Shown in pieces: positions 7,905-17,170 of a stretch of DNA of 64,000 bases. Source of the stretch: an uncultured Collinsella sp. (GTDB taxonomy: Bacteria > Actinomycetota > Coriobacteriia > Coriobacteriales > Coriobacteriaceae); contig CAUBPS010000014.1 in the NCBI GenBank assembly GCA_958437935.1, forward strand, positions 1 through 64,000, read 5' to 3'. Position 1 is the first letter of the stretch, and each line of letters starts with the position of its first letter. Both the position numbers and the translations under genes were made by a program. The notes under the pieces are model-generated. The model saw nothing but the letters and a program-made list of their open reading frames with translations. It had not been told where the DNA came from and searched no databases.

Positions 7905-8663
7905 ATGGCAGGAAGACGCGAAAAATTACGCCGTGTTGGGATCATCCCCGAATATCGCGGCTTTACCCCCGACGGCCTTGCCAGCGGAGACGCCATCGAG
8001 ATGACGGTCGATGAGCTCGAAGTACTGCGCCTGTGCGACCTGGAAGGCCTCAATCAGGAGGCCGTCGCCCAGCAAATGGGCATCGCCCGCGCCACCGTGG
8101 CGGCCATCTGCAGCCGCGCACATCGCAAGGTGGCAAACGCTCTGGTCAACGGGCGGGCGCTCGTCATCGAGGGCGGCAATATCGCGTACTCCCCCATCAC
8201 CGCAACGACGGCCGCATGGCCAGCAAAGGAGGTCGACACCATGAGGGTGGCAACCACGTACGACAACGGCAACATCTTTATGCACTTTGGCCGCAGCGAG
8301 CAGTTCAAGATCTACGACATTCAGGATGGCAAGGTACTCAACGAGCAGGTCGTGGGCGCCGACGGCACCGGCCACGGTGCCCTTGCGGGCCTGCTCGCCA
8401 ACGGTGGCGTGGACACGCTCATCTGCGGCGGCATCGGCGGTGGCGCCATCAACGCGCTTGCCCAAGCCGGCATCACGGTGTACGCAGGAGCTCAGGGCAG
8501 CTGCGACGCTTGTGTCGAGGCCCTTATCGCCGGAACGCTCGCACAGAACGGCGAGGCCACGTGCGGCTGCCACGGCCATGACCACGCCCACGAACATGGC
8601 GAGTCCTGCAGCTGCCACGGCCATCACGAGCACGAGGGCCACGAGGGCTGCGGCTGCCACTAA
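7905..8663 (+). CDS. DUF134 helix-turn-helix regulator fused to a NifX-like domain with a Cys/His-rich tail
   Basis: Residues 1-100 match DUF134: a sigma-70 region-4-like helix-turn-helix with ELEVLRLCDLEGLNQEAVAQ and GIARATVAAICSRAHRKVA. A second domain (about 115-215, from MRVATTYDNGNIFMHFG to the GGIGGGAINALAQAGI turn) matches the dinitrogenase iron-molybdenum cofactor family (NifX/NifB C-terminus), which binds metal-sulfur clusters. The last 35 residues hold repeated CGCH, HEH and HGH patterns, a likely metal-binding tail. The ATG at 7905 is used because GGAG precedes it. Its DNA target is probably the paired TGACATATG palindromes just upstream. It may sense a metal or Fe-S state; the ligand is unknown. 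Confidence 0.85.
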   Translation: MAGRREKLRRVGIIPEYRGFTPDGLASGDAIEMTVDELEVLRLCDLEGLNQEAVAQQMGIARATVAAICSRAHRKVANALVNGRALVIEGGNIAYSPITATTAAWPAKEVDTMRVATTYDNGNIFMHFGRSEQFKIYDIQDGKVLNEQVVGADGTGHGALAGLLANGGVDTLICGGIGGGAINALAQAGITVYAGAQGSCDACVEALIAGTLAQNGEATCGCHGHDHAHEHGESCSCHGHHEHEGHEGCGCH

Positions 8664-8728
8664 CGGCACGGCACCGCGAGCTCGGGGCGCGACGCTGAAC
8701 GCAGCCCAACTATCAAAGCCAACAACAG

Positions 8729-8756
8729 AGGCCACCCGGTAGCTTCCGAGTGGCCT
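8729..8756 (+). terminator. Terminator between the DUF134 gene and ffh
   Basis: AGGCCAC pairs with GTGGCCT and CGG with CCG around a six-base loop with one mismatch. It sits between two convergent genes and may serve both, although the T-run is short. Confidence 0.7.
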
Positions 8757-8783
8757 TTGCCATATCAAGCTGGAATTACAGCC

Positions 8784-10259
8784 CTATTTCTTATTGCGCA
8801 TCTGCGCTTCCATCTGGCGCAGCAGGTCCATATCGGACTTAGGACCACCCGTTCCCAGGCCGCCCATGCCGCCCAAGCCCATGGCATCCAGACCGGGAAT
8901 ATTGGGCATGCGCATCTTCTTGCCCTTCTTGCCCTTTTTGCCCTTCTTGCCGCCGGCCTGTGCCTGATTGGCCATCGTGCGCATGCGGCCCATCATCTTG
9001 TTCATCTCGCCCCACTGCTTCATAAGGCTATTGACCTCGGTGGGGGTCACACCGGCGCCCTTGGCGATACGCGCGCGACGCTGGCCGTTGATGATGGAGG
9101 GACGCAGACGCTCCTCCTTGGTCATCGACATGATGATGGCCTCGTTCTTGTCGAAGATGCCCTCGTCCAGGTTACCGCCCATCTGGTTGAGCGCGCGCTG
9201 GCCACCGGGGAGCATGCCCAGGATACCCTTCATGCCGCCCATCTTTTTGACGGCTTTCATCTGGTCGAGCATGTCGTTCATGGTAAAGCCCTCGCGCAGC
9301 ATGCGCTCGGCAGCCTCGAGCTGTTCGGCATCGGCGGCCTCCTGGGCCTTCTCGATGATGCCGACAACGTCGCCCATGCCCAAGATTCGCTTGGCCATGC
9401 GATCGGGATAGAACGGCTCAAGCGAATCGGGTTTCTCGCCCATGCTCACAAACTTGATGGGCTTGCCGGTCACCTGACGCACCGAAAGCGCGCCACCGCC
9501 ACGGGCGTCACCGTCGAGCTTGGAGATAATCACACCATCAAAGTCGGTGCGCTCGGCAAACGTCGAGACCACGTTGACGATATCCTGGCCGGTCATGGCG
9601 TCGACGACCATCAGCACCTGGTCGGGCTTGACGGCCTTCTTGATGTCGACGGCCTCCTGCATCATCTGCTCGTCGATCTGAAGACGTCCGGCGGTATCGA
9701 CGATGACCACGTCACGCAGGTGGTCGACGGCCTCCTGGATGGCGCCCTTGGCGATGTCGACCGGGTGCTCGCCGTCACCGCGGAAGACCGGCACGCCGAT
9801 CTCGCCGCCGAGCGTGGCAAGCTGGTCGGCAGCAGCGGGACGGTAGACGTCGCACGCGGCGAGCAGCGGCGAACGGCCCTGCTTCTTGAGCAGGTAGGCA
9901 AGCTTTACGGCAGCCGTGGTCTTACCGGAGCCCTGCAGGCCCACGAGCATGATGACATTAGGAATGCGGTTACTAAAAACGAGCTTGCTCTCGGTGGAGC
10001 CGAGCATCTCGGTGAGCTCGTCGAGCACGATCTTGACGACGTTTTGCGCCGGCGACAGCGACTCCATGACCTCGGCGGTGATGCAGCGCTCCTTAGTCTT
10101 AGCAACGAACTCCTTGACGACCTTAAAGTTAACGTCGGCCTCGAGCAGCGCCATGCGAATGTCGCGCATGGCCGAGGTGATATCGGCCTCGGTCAGCTTA
10201 CCCTTGCCGCGCAGGCGGTCAAATGTGTCGTTGAGGCGATCGCTCAGGGAATCAAACAC
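8784..10259 (-). CDS. ffh: Signal recognition particle protein Ffh
   Basis: Ffh binds 4.5S RNA and signal sequences and delivers ribosomes to FtsY, which is encoded directly upstream. The GTPase (NG) domain shows GLQGSGKTTAAVKLAYLL near residue 105, DTAGRLQIDE and the SKLDGDARGG motif. The methionine-rich M domain follows from about residue 300 (GMGDVVGI, MLDQMKAVKKMGG). The C-terminus is unusual in having four GKK repeats and a run rich in Gly and Met before the end. Length 491 is slightly longer than the usual 450 because of that tail. It is ten bases from ftsY. Confidence 0.97.
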   Translation of the reverse strand: MFDSLSDRLNDTFDRLRGKGKLTEADITSAMRDIRMALLEADVNFKVVKEFVAKTKERCITAEVMESLSPAQNVVKIVLDELTEMLGSTESKLVFSNRIPNVIMLVGLQGSGKTTAAVKLAYLLKKQGRSPLLAACDVYRPAAADQLATLGGEIGVPVFRGDGEHPVDIAKGAIQEAVDHLRDVVIVDTAGRLQIDEQMMQEAVDIKKAVKPDQVLMVVDAMTGQDIVNVVSTFAERTDFDGVIISKLDGDARGGGALSVRQVTGKPIKFVSMGEKPDSLEPFYPDRMAKRILGMGDVVGIIEKAQEAADAEQLEAAERMLREGFTMNDMLDQMKAVKKMGGMKGILGMLPGGQRALNQMGGNLDEGIFDKNEAIIMSMTKEERLRPSIINGQRRARIAKGAGVTPTEVNSLMKQWGEMNKMMGRMRTMANQAQAGGKKGKKGKKGKKMRMPNIPGLDAMGLGGMGGLGTGGPKSDMDLLRQMEAQMRNKK

Positions 10260-10269
10260 TGGTTACTCC

Positions 10270-11187
10270 TTAGTTGGACTCGCCCACCAGGGCGCGGCAG
10301 AAATCTTTGGCGTTAAACTCCTGCAGGTCATCGACCTGCTCGCCCACGCCGATGCGCAGGATCGGGAGCTTGAGCTTCTCGGCCACGGCCATGGCGATAC
10401 CGCCCTTAGCCGTGCCGTCGAGCTTAGTCATGATAATACCGTCCAGGCCCAGTGCCTCGTTAAACTCGAGCGCCTGGTTCAGACCGTTCTGGCCGGTGGC
10501 GGCATCGATCACGAGCACGACCGAGACGGGCATGGGGCCGGCGGCCATATTGGCGGCGCGCTTACGCGTCACGTTAACCACCTTGGCAAGCTCGCGCATG
10601 AGCTCGGGGCTCGTGTGCAGACGACCGGCGGTATCGATGAGCACCAGGTCGCTGCCGCGCTTGTCGGCCTCGTCGAGCACGTCGTAGCAAACACTAGCCG
10701 GGTCGGAGCCGCGGTCGCGCTTGATGACGGGGACGCCAGCTCGCTGGCCCCACACATCAAGCTGCTCGATAGCGGCGGCGCGAAAAGTATCGGCCGAACC
10801 GATCACGACGTTCTTGCCGCGGGCGGCCATGGCGCTCGCGATCTTACCGACCGTCGTGGTCTTGCCGGCACCGTTAATGCCCACAAACAGCACGCAGCTC
10901 GGCGTATCGGAGAACGGATCGCGCCCGATGGGCACAAAGTGCTGCTCAAGCTGCTCGGCCAGGGCACGGCGAAGCTGAGGAGCGGTCTTGAGGTTCTTCT
11001 TGGCCGCGGCATCGCGCAGGTCATCGGACACCTTGATGGCGACCTCGGCACCCATGTCACCCATAACGAGGGTGTCCTCTAGGTCCTCCCAAAAATCCTC
11101 GTCGACCTCGCCGCCAAAGTAAAAGACCTCGTTGAGGGCCTCGCGACTGCGCTCAAGTCCGCGCGAGAGAGCGTCAAAGAATCCCAT
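10270..11187 (-). CDS. ftsY: Signal recognition particle receptor FtsY
   Basis: FtsY is the membrane-associated GTPase that docks the Ffh-ribosome complex. GINGAGKTTTVGKIASAM, DTAGRLHTSPELM and TKLDGTAKGGIAM are the G motifs of the SRP GTPase family. With 305 residues it has only a short N-terminal region and lacks the long acidic A domain of E. coli FtsY, as is common in Gram-positive bacteria. The ATG at 11187 shares a base with the smc stop codon (TAATG), so translation is coupled. smc, ftsY and ffh form one operon. Confidence 0.97.
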   Translation of the reverse strand: MGFFDALSRGLERSREALNEVFYFGGEVDEDFWEDLEDTLVMGDMGAEVAIKVSDDLRDAAAKKNLKTAPQLRRALAEQLEQHFVPIGRDPFSDTPSCVLFVGINGAGKTTTVGKIASAMAARGKNVVIGSADTFRAAAIEQLDVWGQRAGVPVIKRDRGSDPASVCYDVLDEADKRGSDLVLIDTAGRLHTSPELMRELAKVVNVTRKRAANMAAGPMPVSVVLVIDAATGQNGLNQALEFNEALGLDGIIMTKLDGTAKGGIAMAVAEKLKLPILRIGVGEQVDDLQEFNAKDFCRALVGESN

Positions 11188-14100
11188 TATGCATTCACGA
11201 CCTTTCCGGTTTCGCGATCGAGTTTTTGCGAGACGACGCGACTGACGCCGTCGGCTTGCATCGAGACGCCATAGAGGACGTCAGCGTCCTCCATAGTACG
11301 GCGCTGATGCGAAATGACCAAGAGCTGCGTATCGGAACGCAGTACATCAAGGGCGCCGATGAGCTTGGACAAGTTGGCGTCGTCGAGCGCCGCCTCGACC
11401 TCGTCCAGCACATAGAACGGCACCGTACGCGTGCGGTACACGGCAAAGAGCAGGGCGAGCGCCGTCAGGCTCTTCTCGCCACCCGACATGAGCATCATCT
11501 TGGTGATGCGCTTGCCGCGCGGCTGCGCCACGACCTCGATACCCGTATCAGCCGGGTGCTCGGGGTCGGTCATCTCCAGATGCGCCTGTCCACCCGGGAA
11601 CAGCATGGCGTAGATCTCGCGGAAGTTCGCGTCGACCTTCTCAAACGTCACCAGGAAGGCCTTCCGCATCTTGCGATCAATGGCCACCGTGATCTTGGTG
11701 AGCGCCTTGCGCGCGCTCTCCAGATCGGCCAGCTGCTCCTCGATGTAGTCGGCGCGGCGCTTGAGCTGCTCGTACTCCTCCATGGCAACTTGGTTAACGG
11801 GACCAAGGTTGTTGATCTGGCGCACAAGCTGGTTGAGTTCGCGCTCGGCGGCATCGCGGTCCGTGGGCGCCGGAAGCATGAGCGCTTCCTCGAGCACCGT
11901 CGTGCCATCGGCGGTAATGGCCTTGATGGCAGCCTCGACCTGCACCTCGAGCTTGCCACGCGCGACCTTGAACTCGTTTTGCGTGGCAGAGGCGGTATCG
12001 ACTCGCTCCTTAGCGCGGGCAACCTCTGCCTTGGCATCCTCGATGGTCTTCTTGAGCGAAGCGGAGTCCGCCTCCTCCAGAGAGGCCTGGTCACGCAGGC
12101 GCGCGGCCCAATCCGACGCGCGCTCCAGCAGGGCCGAATAGCGCTCGTGCATGGGGTCGACGCGCAGACGCAGCAGCTCGAGCGACCGCGAAGCCTGGCG
12201 TGTTCCGCGGATACGACGGTCGATGCCCTCAAGACGATGCTCCAGGTCGGGCACGCGGCCCTTCAGCGAACGCAGGCGTTCGCTCGTCTGGGCTAGGCGA
12301 ACCTTGGCGTCAGCGAGCTTGCCGGCAGCCTCGGAATCGTCACGGCGAACGCGGTCGAGTTCGTCGTTGGCCTCGGCAATCTGCAAGCCCAGATCGCTTG
12401 CCTGCGCGCGGGCCTCGTCACGCGAACGGGTGAGCTCGTCAACGCGCGGGCGCGCAGCGCGAACGGCTTCGGAAGCCTGCTCGCGGCGCTTGGAGATGCG
12501 CACGCGCTCGACCTCGGCATTGTTGGCGCTTTGCTCCAAGCGGCCGATCTCGGAGAGCAGCGAGCGGCGCTCGCCCTCAAGACGGGCGATCTCGCCGGCG
12601 GCATCGCCCTCAGCGGCACGCGCTTCCTCAACGGCCGCATTGGCCTCGACGACCTGATCCGACACATGCTCAAACACGGCAGCCAGATCGGGCTCCAGGC
12701 CCTCCAGCTCGCGAATGCGACGCTTGCGCTCCAGAGCGCCCGACGCCTCGCCGGCATCTAGCCCCACACGCACCAGGCCGCCACAGCTTACGCGGGCGCC
12801 ATCGGGAGTCACGTAGGTCACACCGTCAACGACAGGCGCGGCCAGCGCGGCAGCCAAGTCATCGACCATGTAATAGCCGCCAAGCAGCGCCTCGACGACG
12901 GGTCCGTAGCCTGCGCGCACGGACAGACGATCAACCAGACGGGTACCGGCAGCGCCCTCGGCGGCAGCAGAGCCACTCACGCCGCGCGCCATCAGCAGCG
13001 CCTCACCCGAGGCCTTCTTCTGGTCCAGAGAGGCACGACCGGCACGCTCAAGCGCAGACGTATCGTCGAACAGCAGTGCATCGATATCGCCGGCGAGCAA
13101 TTGCTCAACCAAGCCCTCAAGCTCGCGCGGGGCCTCGAGCACGTCGCCCAGACGACCCGAGACATCATCGCCCAGCGCACCCACCAGACGGCTCACCAGC
13201 GGCGAGCTGTCAGCAATGCGGGCATCGAGTTTCTTTTGGCTGGCAAGCTCCGAGCGCACCTCGGATAACTTGTTGCGCGCCTCACTCTCGCGGGCACGCA
13301 GGTCCTTCAGGGCCGCGCGTGCCGCCTCGGTGGCCTCACGCGCATCGACCTGAGCCTGGCGCGCTTCCTCAAGAGCGCCCTCAAGCTCCTCGGCGCGGTC
13401 GCGACGGCTCTCGAGCGAGGCCGTGACCTCCTCGAGCTGCTCGTCAATCTGCTCCAGGCGCGAGGCATACATGTTGTCCTCGACCTCGGCATTGCTCAAG
13501 GAATCCTTCACCTTGGCGAGCTCAAGCGCGGCATTATCGGCCACGCGCTGCACATCGCGTTGCTCGCGCGTGAGCTGCGAAATCTGATTGTCGAGCGCCA
13601 CGCGACGCTCGTGGAGCTCAGCAGCGGCAGGACCGGCGGCGTCAACGTCCTCCTGGGCCTGCATGTGCGCGCCGGTCACTTCCTCAAGCTGGGCGCGCGC
13701 GTCCTCGAGCTCCTCGACCACGCGACGACGCTGATGCTCGGAGCTCGAGATCTGGCCGCGCATGTCGGACAGGCGCGACACCATGTTGTGGCCCTTTTCC
13801 TCGAGCAGGCGCATGTCGGAGTTAATGCGGCCGACCACATCTTGCATATGACGGCGCTGCTCGCCCAGGTCGCCCACAAACAGGCCCTTTTCCTCGAGCA
13901 TGACCTGGAGCTTCTCGAGCTCGCGCTCCTTTTCGCCCAAGCGGTACTGCGCAAGCTCAAGCTCGGCGGCACCTTCCTTGGAGCGGCTCTCCAGGTCGTT
14001 CCACTGCGACTGCAGCGAACGCAGCTCGTCGACGGCCAGCATCTGCGTAAGCTCGTTCGCGCGCGAGGACAGCTCTTTGTACTTGCGCGCGCGATCGACC

Positions 14101-14723
14101 TGACGCTCCAGCGGTCGCAGCTGACGGGCGATTTCCTTATTGATGTCGCGAGCACGCGTCAGATGCTCGTCCATCGACTTAATCTTTTTGAGCGCACGCT
14201 CCTTGCGGCGCTTGTGCTTGGAGATGCCGGCGGCCTCCTCGATGAGAGCGCGGCGCTCCTCGGGGCGGCTCTGCAAAATGGCGTCGAGCTTGCCCTGGCT
14301 GATGATGGAATGCGTATCCTTGCCCAGGCCCGAATCGTGCAGGATGTCCTGAATGTCCATCAGGCGGCACGGACTCGAGTTGATGAGGTACTCGCTTTCG
14401 CCCGAGCGATACATGCGACGGGTGATGGCGACCTCGTCAAAATCGACGGGCAGCATATGGTCCGAGTTATCGAGCACCAGCGTGACCTCGGCGACACCCA
14501 CCGGCTTGCGCGCTGACGAGCCCGAGAAGATGACATCCTCCATGGCCTGGCCGCGCAGCTGCTTGGCGCTCTGCTCGCCCAGGACCCACAGAATCGAGTC
14601 AGAGATGTTCGATTTTCCCGAGCCGTTGGGACCGACGATGACGGTCAGGCCCGGCTCAAACGTCATATGGGCGCGGTCGGCAAACGACTTGAACCCTTTG
14701 AGCGTGAGGGACTTGAGATACAC
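11187..14723 (-). CDS. smc: Chromosome partition protein SMC
   Basis: SMC is the ATPase of the condensin complex that organises and segregates the chromosome. The 1178-residue product begins with Walker A GPNGSGKSNISDSI (residues 32-45) and ends with the ABC signature LMSGGEKSLTALALLFA and Walker B FYVLDEVEAALDDANL. Between them are two long coiled coils, rich in Glu, Arg and Ala, separated by a hinge near residues 500-660. This is the standard length and plan. It sits between rnc and ftsY, a gene order conserved in many Gram-positive bacteria. No scpA or scpB is in the window. Confidence 0.98.
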   Translation of the reverse strand: MYLKSLTLKGFKSFADRAHMTFEPGLTVIVGPNGSGKSNISDSILWVLGEQSAKQLRGQAMEDVIFSGSSARKPVGVAEVTLVLDNSDHMLPVDFDEVAITRRMYRSGESEYLINSSPCRLMDIQDILHDSGLGKDTHSIISQGKLDAILQSRPEERRALIEEAAGISKHKRRKERALKKIKSMDEHLTRARDINKEIARQLRPLERQVDRARKYKELSSRANELTQMLAVDELRSLQSQWNDLESRSKEGAAELELAQYRLGEKERELEKLQVMLEEKGLFVGDLGEQRRHMQDVVGRINSDMRLLEEKGHNMVSRLSDMRGQISSSEHQRRRVVEELEDARAQLEEVTGAHMQAQEDVDAAGPAAAELHERRVALDNQISQLTREQRDVQRVADNAALELAKVKDSLSNAEVEDNMYASRLEQIDEQLEEVTASLESRRDRAEELEGALEEARQAQVDAREATEAARAALKDLRARESEARNKLSEVRSELASQKKLDARIADSSPLVSRLVGALGDDVSGRLGDVLEAPRELEGLVEQLLAGDIDALLFDDTSALERAGRASLDQKKASGEALLMARGVSGSAAAEGAAGTRLVDRLSVRAGYGPVVEALLGGYYMVDDLAAALAAPVVDGVTYVTPDGARVSCGGLVRVGLDAGEASGALERKRRIRELEGLEPDLAAVFEHVSDQVVEANAAVEEARAAEGDAAGEIARLEGERRSLLSEIGRLEQSANNAEVERVRISKRREQASEAVRAARPRVDELTRSRDEARAQASDLGLQIAEANDELDRVRRDDSEAAGKLADAKVRLAQTSERLRSLKGRVPDLEHRLEGIDRRIRGTRQASRSLELLRLRVDPMHERYSALLERASDWAARLRDQASLEEADSASLKKTIEDAKAEVARAKERVDTASATQNEFKVARGKLEVQVEAAIKAITADGTTVLEEALMLPAPTDRDAAERELNQLVRQINNLGPVNQVAMEEYEQLKRRADYIEEQLADLESARKALTKITVAIDRKMRKAFLVTFEKVDANFREIYAMLFPGGQAHLEMTDPEHPADTGIEVVAQPRGKRITKMMLMSGGEKSLTALALLFAVYRTRTVPFYVLDEVEAALDDANLSKLIGALDVLRSDTQLLVISHQRRTMEDADVLYGVSMQADGVSRVVSQKLDRETGKVVNA

Positions 14724-14733
14724 GGTTCCTCGC

Positions 14734-15459
14734 TTACACGTGCTTCTTGTTCAGAATCACGCCGTTGGTGGTGTAACCCATGCGGTCGAGCGCTTCGAGC
14801 GCGGCGGCTCCCTCGGCTTCTTTCTTTGAGGAGCCGGAACCGCGACCCTGGCGAATACCATCGATCAAAACCACGGCGGTAAAGGTGGGCGCATGCGCTG
14901 GGCCCTCGGAGCCAACGAGCTTATACGCCGGGGGTTCGTGACCGTCGGCTTGCACGCACTCCTGCAAAAACGACTTGGGGTTTGCAGGATGCTCGGCACG
15001 CTCGGAAGCCAAATGCGGTTTAAGCGTACGATGGATAAACTCCGCTGCGGCATCCCAGCCGGCATCCAGGTACAGTGCGCCCACGAGCGACTCGTAGACG
15101 TTCTCGAGCGCCGAATGCAGGCCGCGCGCACCGGTACCGGTCTCGGAGGCACCAAAGATGATGATGTCGTCGATACCCAGCTCGTGGGAGACTTCCGACA
15201 ACGTGGCGCCCGAGACGAGCGACACCTTCAAGCGGGTGAGCTTGCCCTCGTCAAACTCGGGATAGGACTCAAAGAGCGAACGGGCGACGACGGCGCCCAA
15301 AATGGAATCGCCCAAAAACTCCAAGCGCTCGTAGCTTGCCGAGACAGGCTGGCCTTCGACGGCCGAAGGATGCGTGAGGGCCGCGCGCAGCAGCACCTTG
15401 TCATTGAACTCGTGGCCCAGAATCTCCTGGGCGCGCGTAAGTCGTTCGGATAAAGCCAA
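14734..15459 (-). CDS. rnc: Ribonuclease III
   Basis: RNase III cuts double-stranded RNA in rRNA processing. The signature YERLEFLGDSILGAVVARSL and the second acidic cluster ENVYESLVGALYLDAG supply the metal-binding residues. A double-stranded RNA-binding domain follows from about residue 160 (FLQECVQADGHEPPAY through GRGSGSSKKEAEGAAALEAL). Length 241 is typical. It is three bases from acpP and ten from smc, so acpP-rnc-smc-ftsY-ffh read as one transcript. Confidence 0.97.
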   Translation of the reverse strand: MALSERLTRAQEILGHEFNDKVLLRAALTHPSAVEGQPVSASYERLEFLGDSILGAVVARSLFESYPEFDEGKLTRLKVSLVSGATLSEVSHELGIDDIIIFGASETGTGARGLHSALENVYESLVGALYLDAGWDAAAEFIHRTLKPHLASERAEHPANPKSFLQECVQADGHEPPAYKLVGSEGPAHAPTFTAVVLIDGIRQGRGSGSSKKEAEGAAALEALDRMGYTTNGVILNKKHV

Positions 15460-15462
15460 GAC

Positions 15463-15705
15463 TTAGGCCTCCTTGGCAGCTTCGATAGCGTCGACGGCGT
15501 CGGCGACAGAGTTGAGCGAGAGCAGGGTCTCGTCATCGATCTCGAGGTTGAACTCGTCCTCGATAGCCGTAACCAGCTGCAGGCGCTCGAGCGAGTTGGC
15601 ATCGAGGTCGTCAAAGGTGGTCTCATCGCTAATTTCGGCAACATCGACGCCCAGAACGTCAGCAGCGACCTCGGCGATCTTGTCGAAGATTTCGGAGCGG
15701 TCCAT
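15463..15705 (-). CDS. acpP: Acyl carrier protein
   Basis: This 80-residue acidic protein carries acyl chains on a phosphopantetheine arm for fatty acid synthesis and for PlsX, encoded just upstream. The arm is attached to serine in the conserved DSL motif; here the motif reads DANSLERLQLV, so the serine is kept but the aspartate before it is asparagine. The helix-II region LVTAIEDEFNLEIDDE is normal. The ATG at 15705 follows AGAGGAAG; a longer frame upstream has no ribosome site. Confidence 0.93.
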   Translation of the reverse strand: MDRSEIFDKIAEVAADVLGVDVAEISDETTFDDLDANSLERLQLVTAIEDEFNLEIDDETLLSLNSVADAVDAIEAAKEA

Positions 15706-15819
15706 AGCGCTTCCTCTCATAGTGCATGAATACCAAAAGAATGGTACCGCCCGGGCGGTACCAAGACACGGTTCTGATTCTACCCCACGACGCACGCCCC
15801 GAGGCGCATAACGCCGCTG

Positions 15820-16839
15820 TTATAAAACGATACCGTCCATAGAGTTGGCGACATTCTCGACCAGCCCCGCGCGCACGGCTTCGGCCGCCGCGAGCGTACC
15901 GTTTTTGACAGCCTCGACCGAGGTGGCGCCATGGCCGATCAGGACCACGCCACGCAGGCCCAAAAGAATCGCGCCGCCCTTGGCGTCGCCCGAAAGCTTG
16001 GCCTTAATCTCGCGCATCTGCTTTTTGATGAGCAGCGCGGCGATCTTGGTGCCAAGCGAAGACATAAAGGCACCCTTGAGTTCCTTCAGCAAAAACTTGG
16101 CAGCGCCCTCCGTGGCCTTGAGCGCAATATTGCCCGACATGCCATCGGCAACGACGACATCGAAGTTACCCGAGGTGATGTCCGTTCCCTCGCAGTTACC
16201 AACAAAGCCGGGAACGGCGTCTTTCATGGCCGGGAAGCAAGCCTTGGTAAAGTTGGAGCCCTTCTCGTCCTCGGTGCCGTTGGCAAGCAGGCCCACGCGG
16301 GGATGCTCGATGCCCAGGACGACGCGGGCATAGGCGCTACCCATCTGGGCAAAACGCACCATGTCGTCGACCTCGACATCGGGGTTGGCGCCCATATCGC
16401 ACAGCACCGTCAGACCGCCGGCACGATTGGGCAGCGCATTGGTCAGACAGGGGCGCACCGGCTGCTTCTTGCCTTCGGCCTGATACCTAAACGGCGTCAC
16501 ATAGGCGGTGGCAGCGGCGGTCATGGCACCGGTGGAACCGGCGGAGAAGAACGCATCCGCGTTGCCCTTCTTAATGGCGCGACACGACAGCACGATCGAC
16601 GACTTGCGTTTAGTCATCACGGCGCGAATGGGATCGTCATCCATGGCGATAACGTCGGGTGCCTCAAGGGCCTCAACACGTGCGTGGGAAGCAGCAAAGG
16701 GATTGACGATTTCGGCAGGGCCAGCTGCCAAGACCTCGATATCGGGATCAGCAGCAAGTGCAGCCTCGATACCATCGAGAACAACCTGAGGCTTCTCGTC
16801 TCCACCCACAACGTCTACACAAACGCGAACGTTACTCAT
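15820..16839 (-). CDS. plsX: Phosphate acyltransferase PlsX
   Basis: PlsX converts acyl-ACP and phosphate to acyl-phosphate, the first step of phospholipid synthesis in most bacteria. The start VRVCVDVVGGDEKPQVVL and the segments FFSAGSTGAMTAAATAYV, LTVLCDMGANPDVEVDDM and GNIALKATEGAAKFLLKELK match the family. The ATG at 16839 (MSNVRVCVD) has GGAG seven bases before it, whereas the ATG six bases upstream is too close to the same site. Length 339 is normal. A terminator-like hairpin separates it from rpmF. Confidence 0.96.
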   Translation of the reverse strand: MSNVRVCVDVVGGDEKPQVVLDGIEAALAADPDIEVLAAGPAEIVNPFAASHARVEALEAPDVIAMDDDPIRAVMTKRKSSIVLSCRAIKKGNADAFFSAGSTGAMTAAATAYVTPFRYQAEGKKQPVRPCLTNALPNRAGGLTVLCDMGANPDVEVDDMVRFAQMGSAYARVVLGIEHPRVGLLANGTEDEKGSNFTKACFPAMKDAVPGFVGNCEGTDITSGNFDVVVADGMSGNIALKATEGAAKFLLKELKGAFMSSLGTKIAALLIKKQMREIKAKLSGDAKGGAILLGLRGVVLIGHGATSVEAVKNGTLAAAEAVRAGLVENVANSMDGIVL

Positions 16840-16856
16840 ATACATGCTCCTTATAC

Positions 16857-16886
16857 AAAAATGGCCGACTCATTGAGCCGGCCATT
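16857..16886 (-). terminator. Hairpin terminator/attenuator between rpmF and plsX
   Basis: AATGGCCG pairs with CGGCCATT, with further pairing of CTCA and GAG inside, and is followed on the minus strand by TTTTTG. It lies less than 20 bases before the plsX start, so it can limit read-through from rpmF into plsX. Confidence 0.7.
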
Positions 16887-16926
16887 GTGGTTCCATTTGG
16901 AACGGCATCGCATCCAGAGTATACCG

Positions 16927-17106
16927 TTACTCGGTAACGATAACCTCGCGGTCCTTGTAGAAACCGCAGCTGGGGCACACGTGGTGCGGAAGCTTGACAG
17001 CGCCGCAACGGGGGCACGTGGACTGAGCCGCAGCCGAAATTTTCATGTTGGCGGAACGACGGGTGTGAGTGCGGATACGACCCTGCTTTTGTTTAGGTAC
17101 GGGCAT
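16927..17106 (-). CDS. rpmF: 50S ribosomal protein L32
   Basis: A 59-residue protein starting MPVPKQKQGRIRTHTRRSAN. It has the zinc ribbon CPRC-x10-12-CPSC, as in zinc-containing L32, and ends with YKDREVIV. GGAAGG precedes the ATG. The gene stands between the DUF177 gene and plsX, the usual place of rpmF (yceD-rpmF-plsX), which couples a ribosomal protein to lipid synthesis genes. Confidence 0.96.
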   Translation of the reverse strand: MPVPKQKQGRIRTHTRRSANMKISAAAQSTCPRCGAVKLPHHVCPSCGFYKDREVIVTE

Positions 17107-17170
17107 AGTGACCTTCCTTATGAACTATCCAGTGTGGCGATTACGCGCAAGTAGCGATACTACCACAGTT

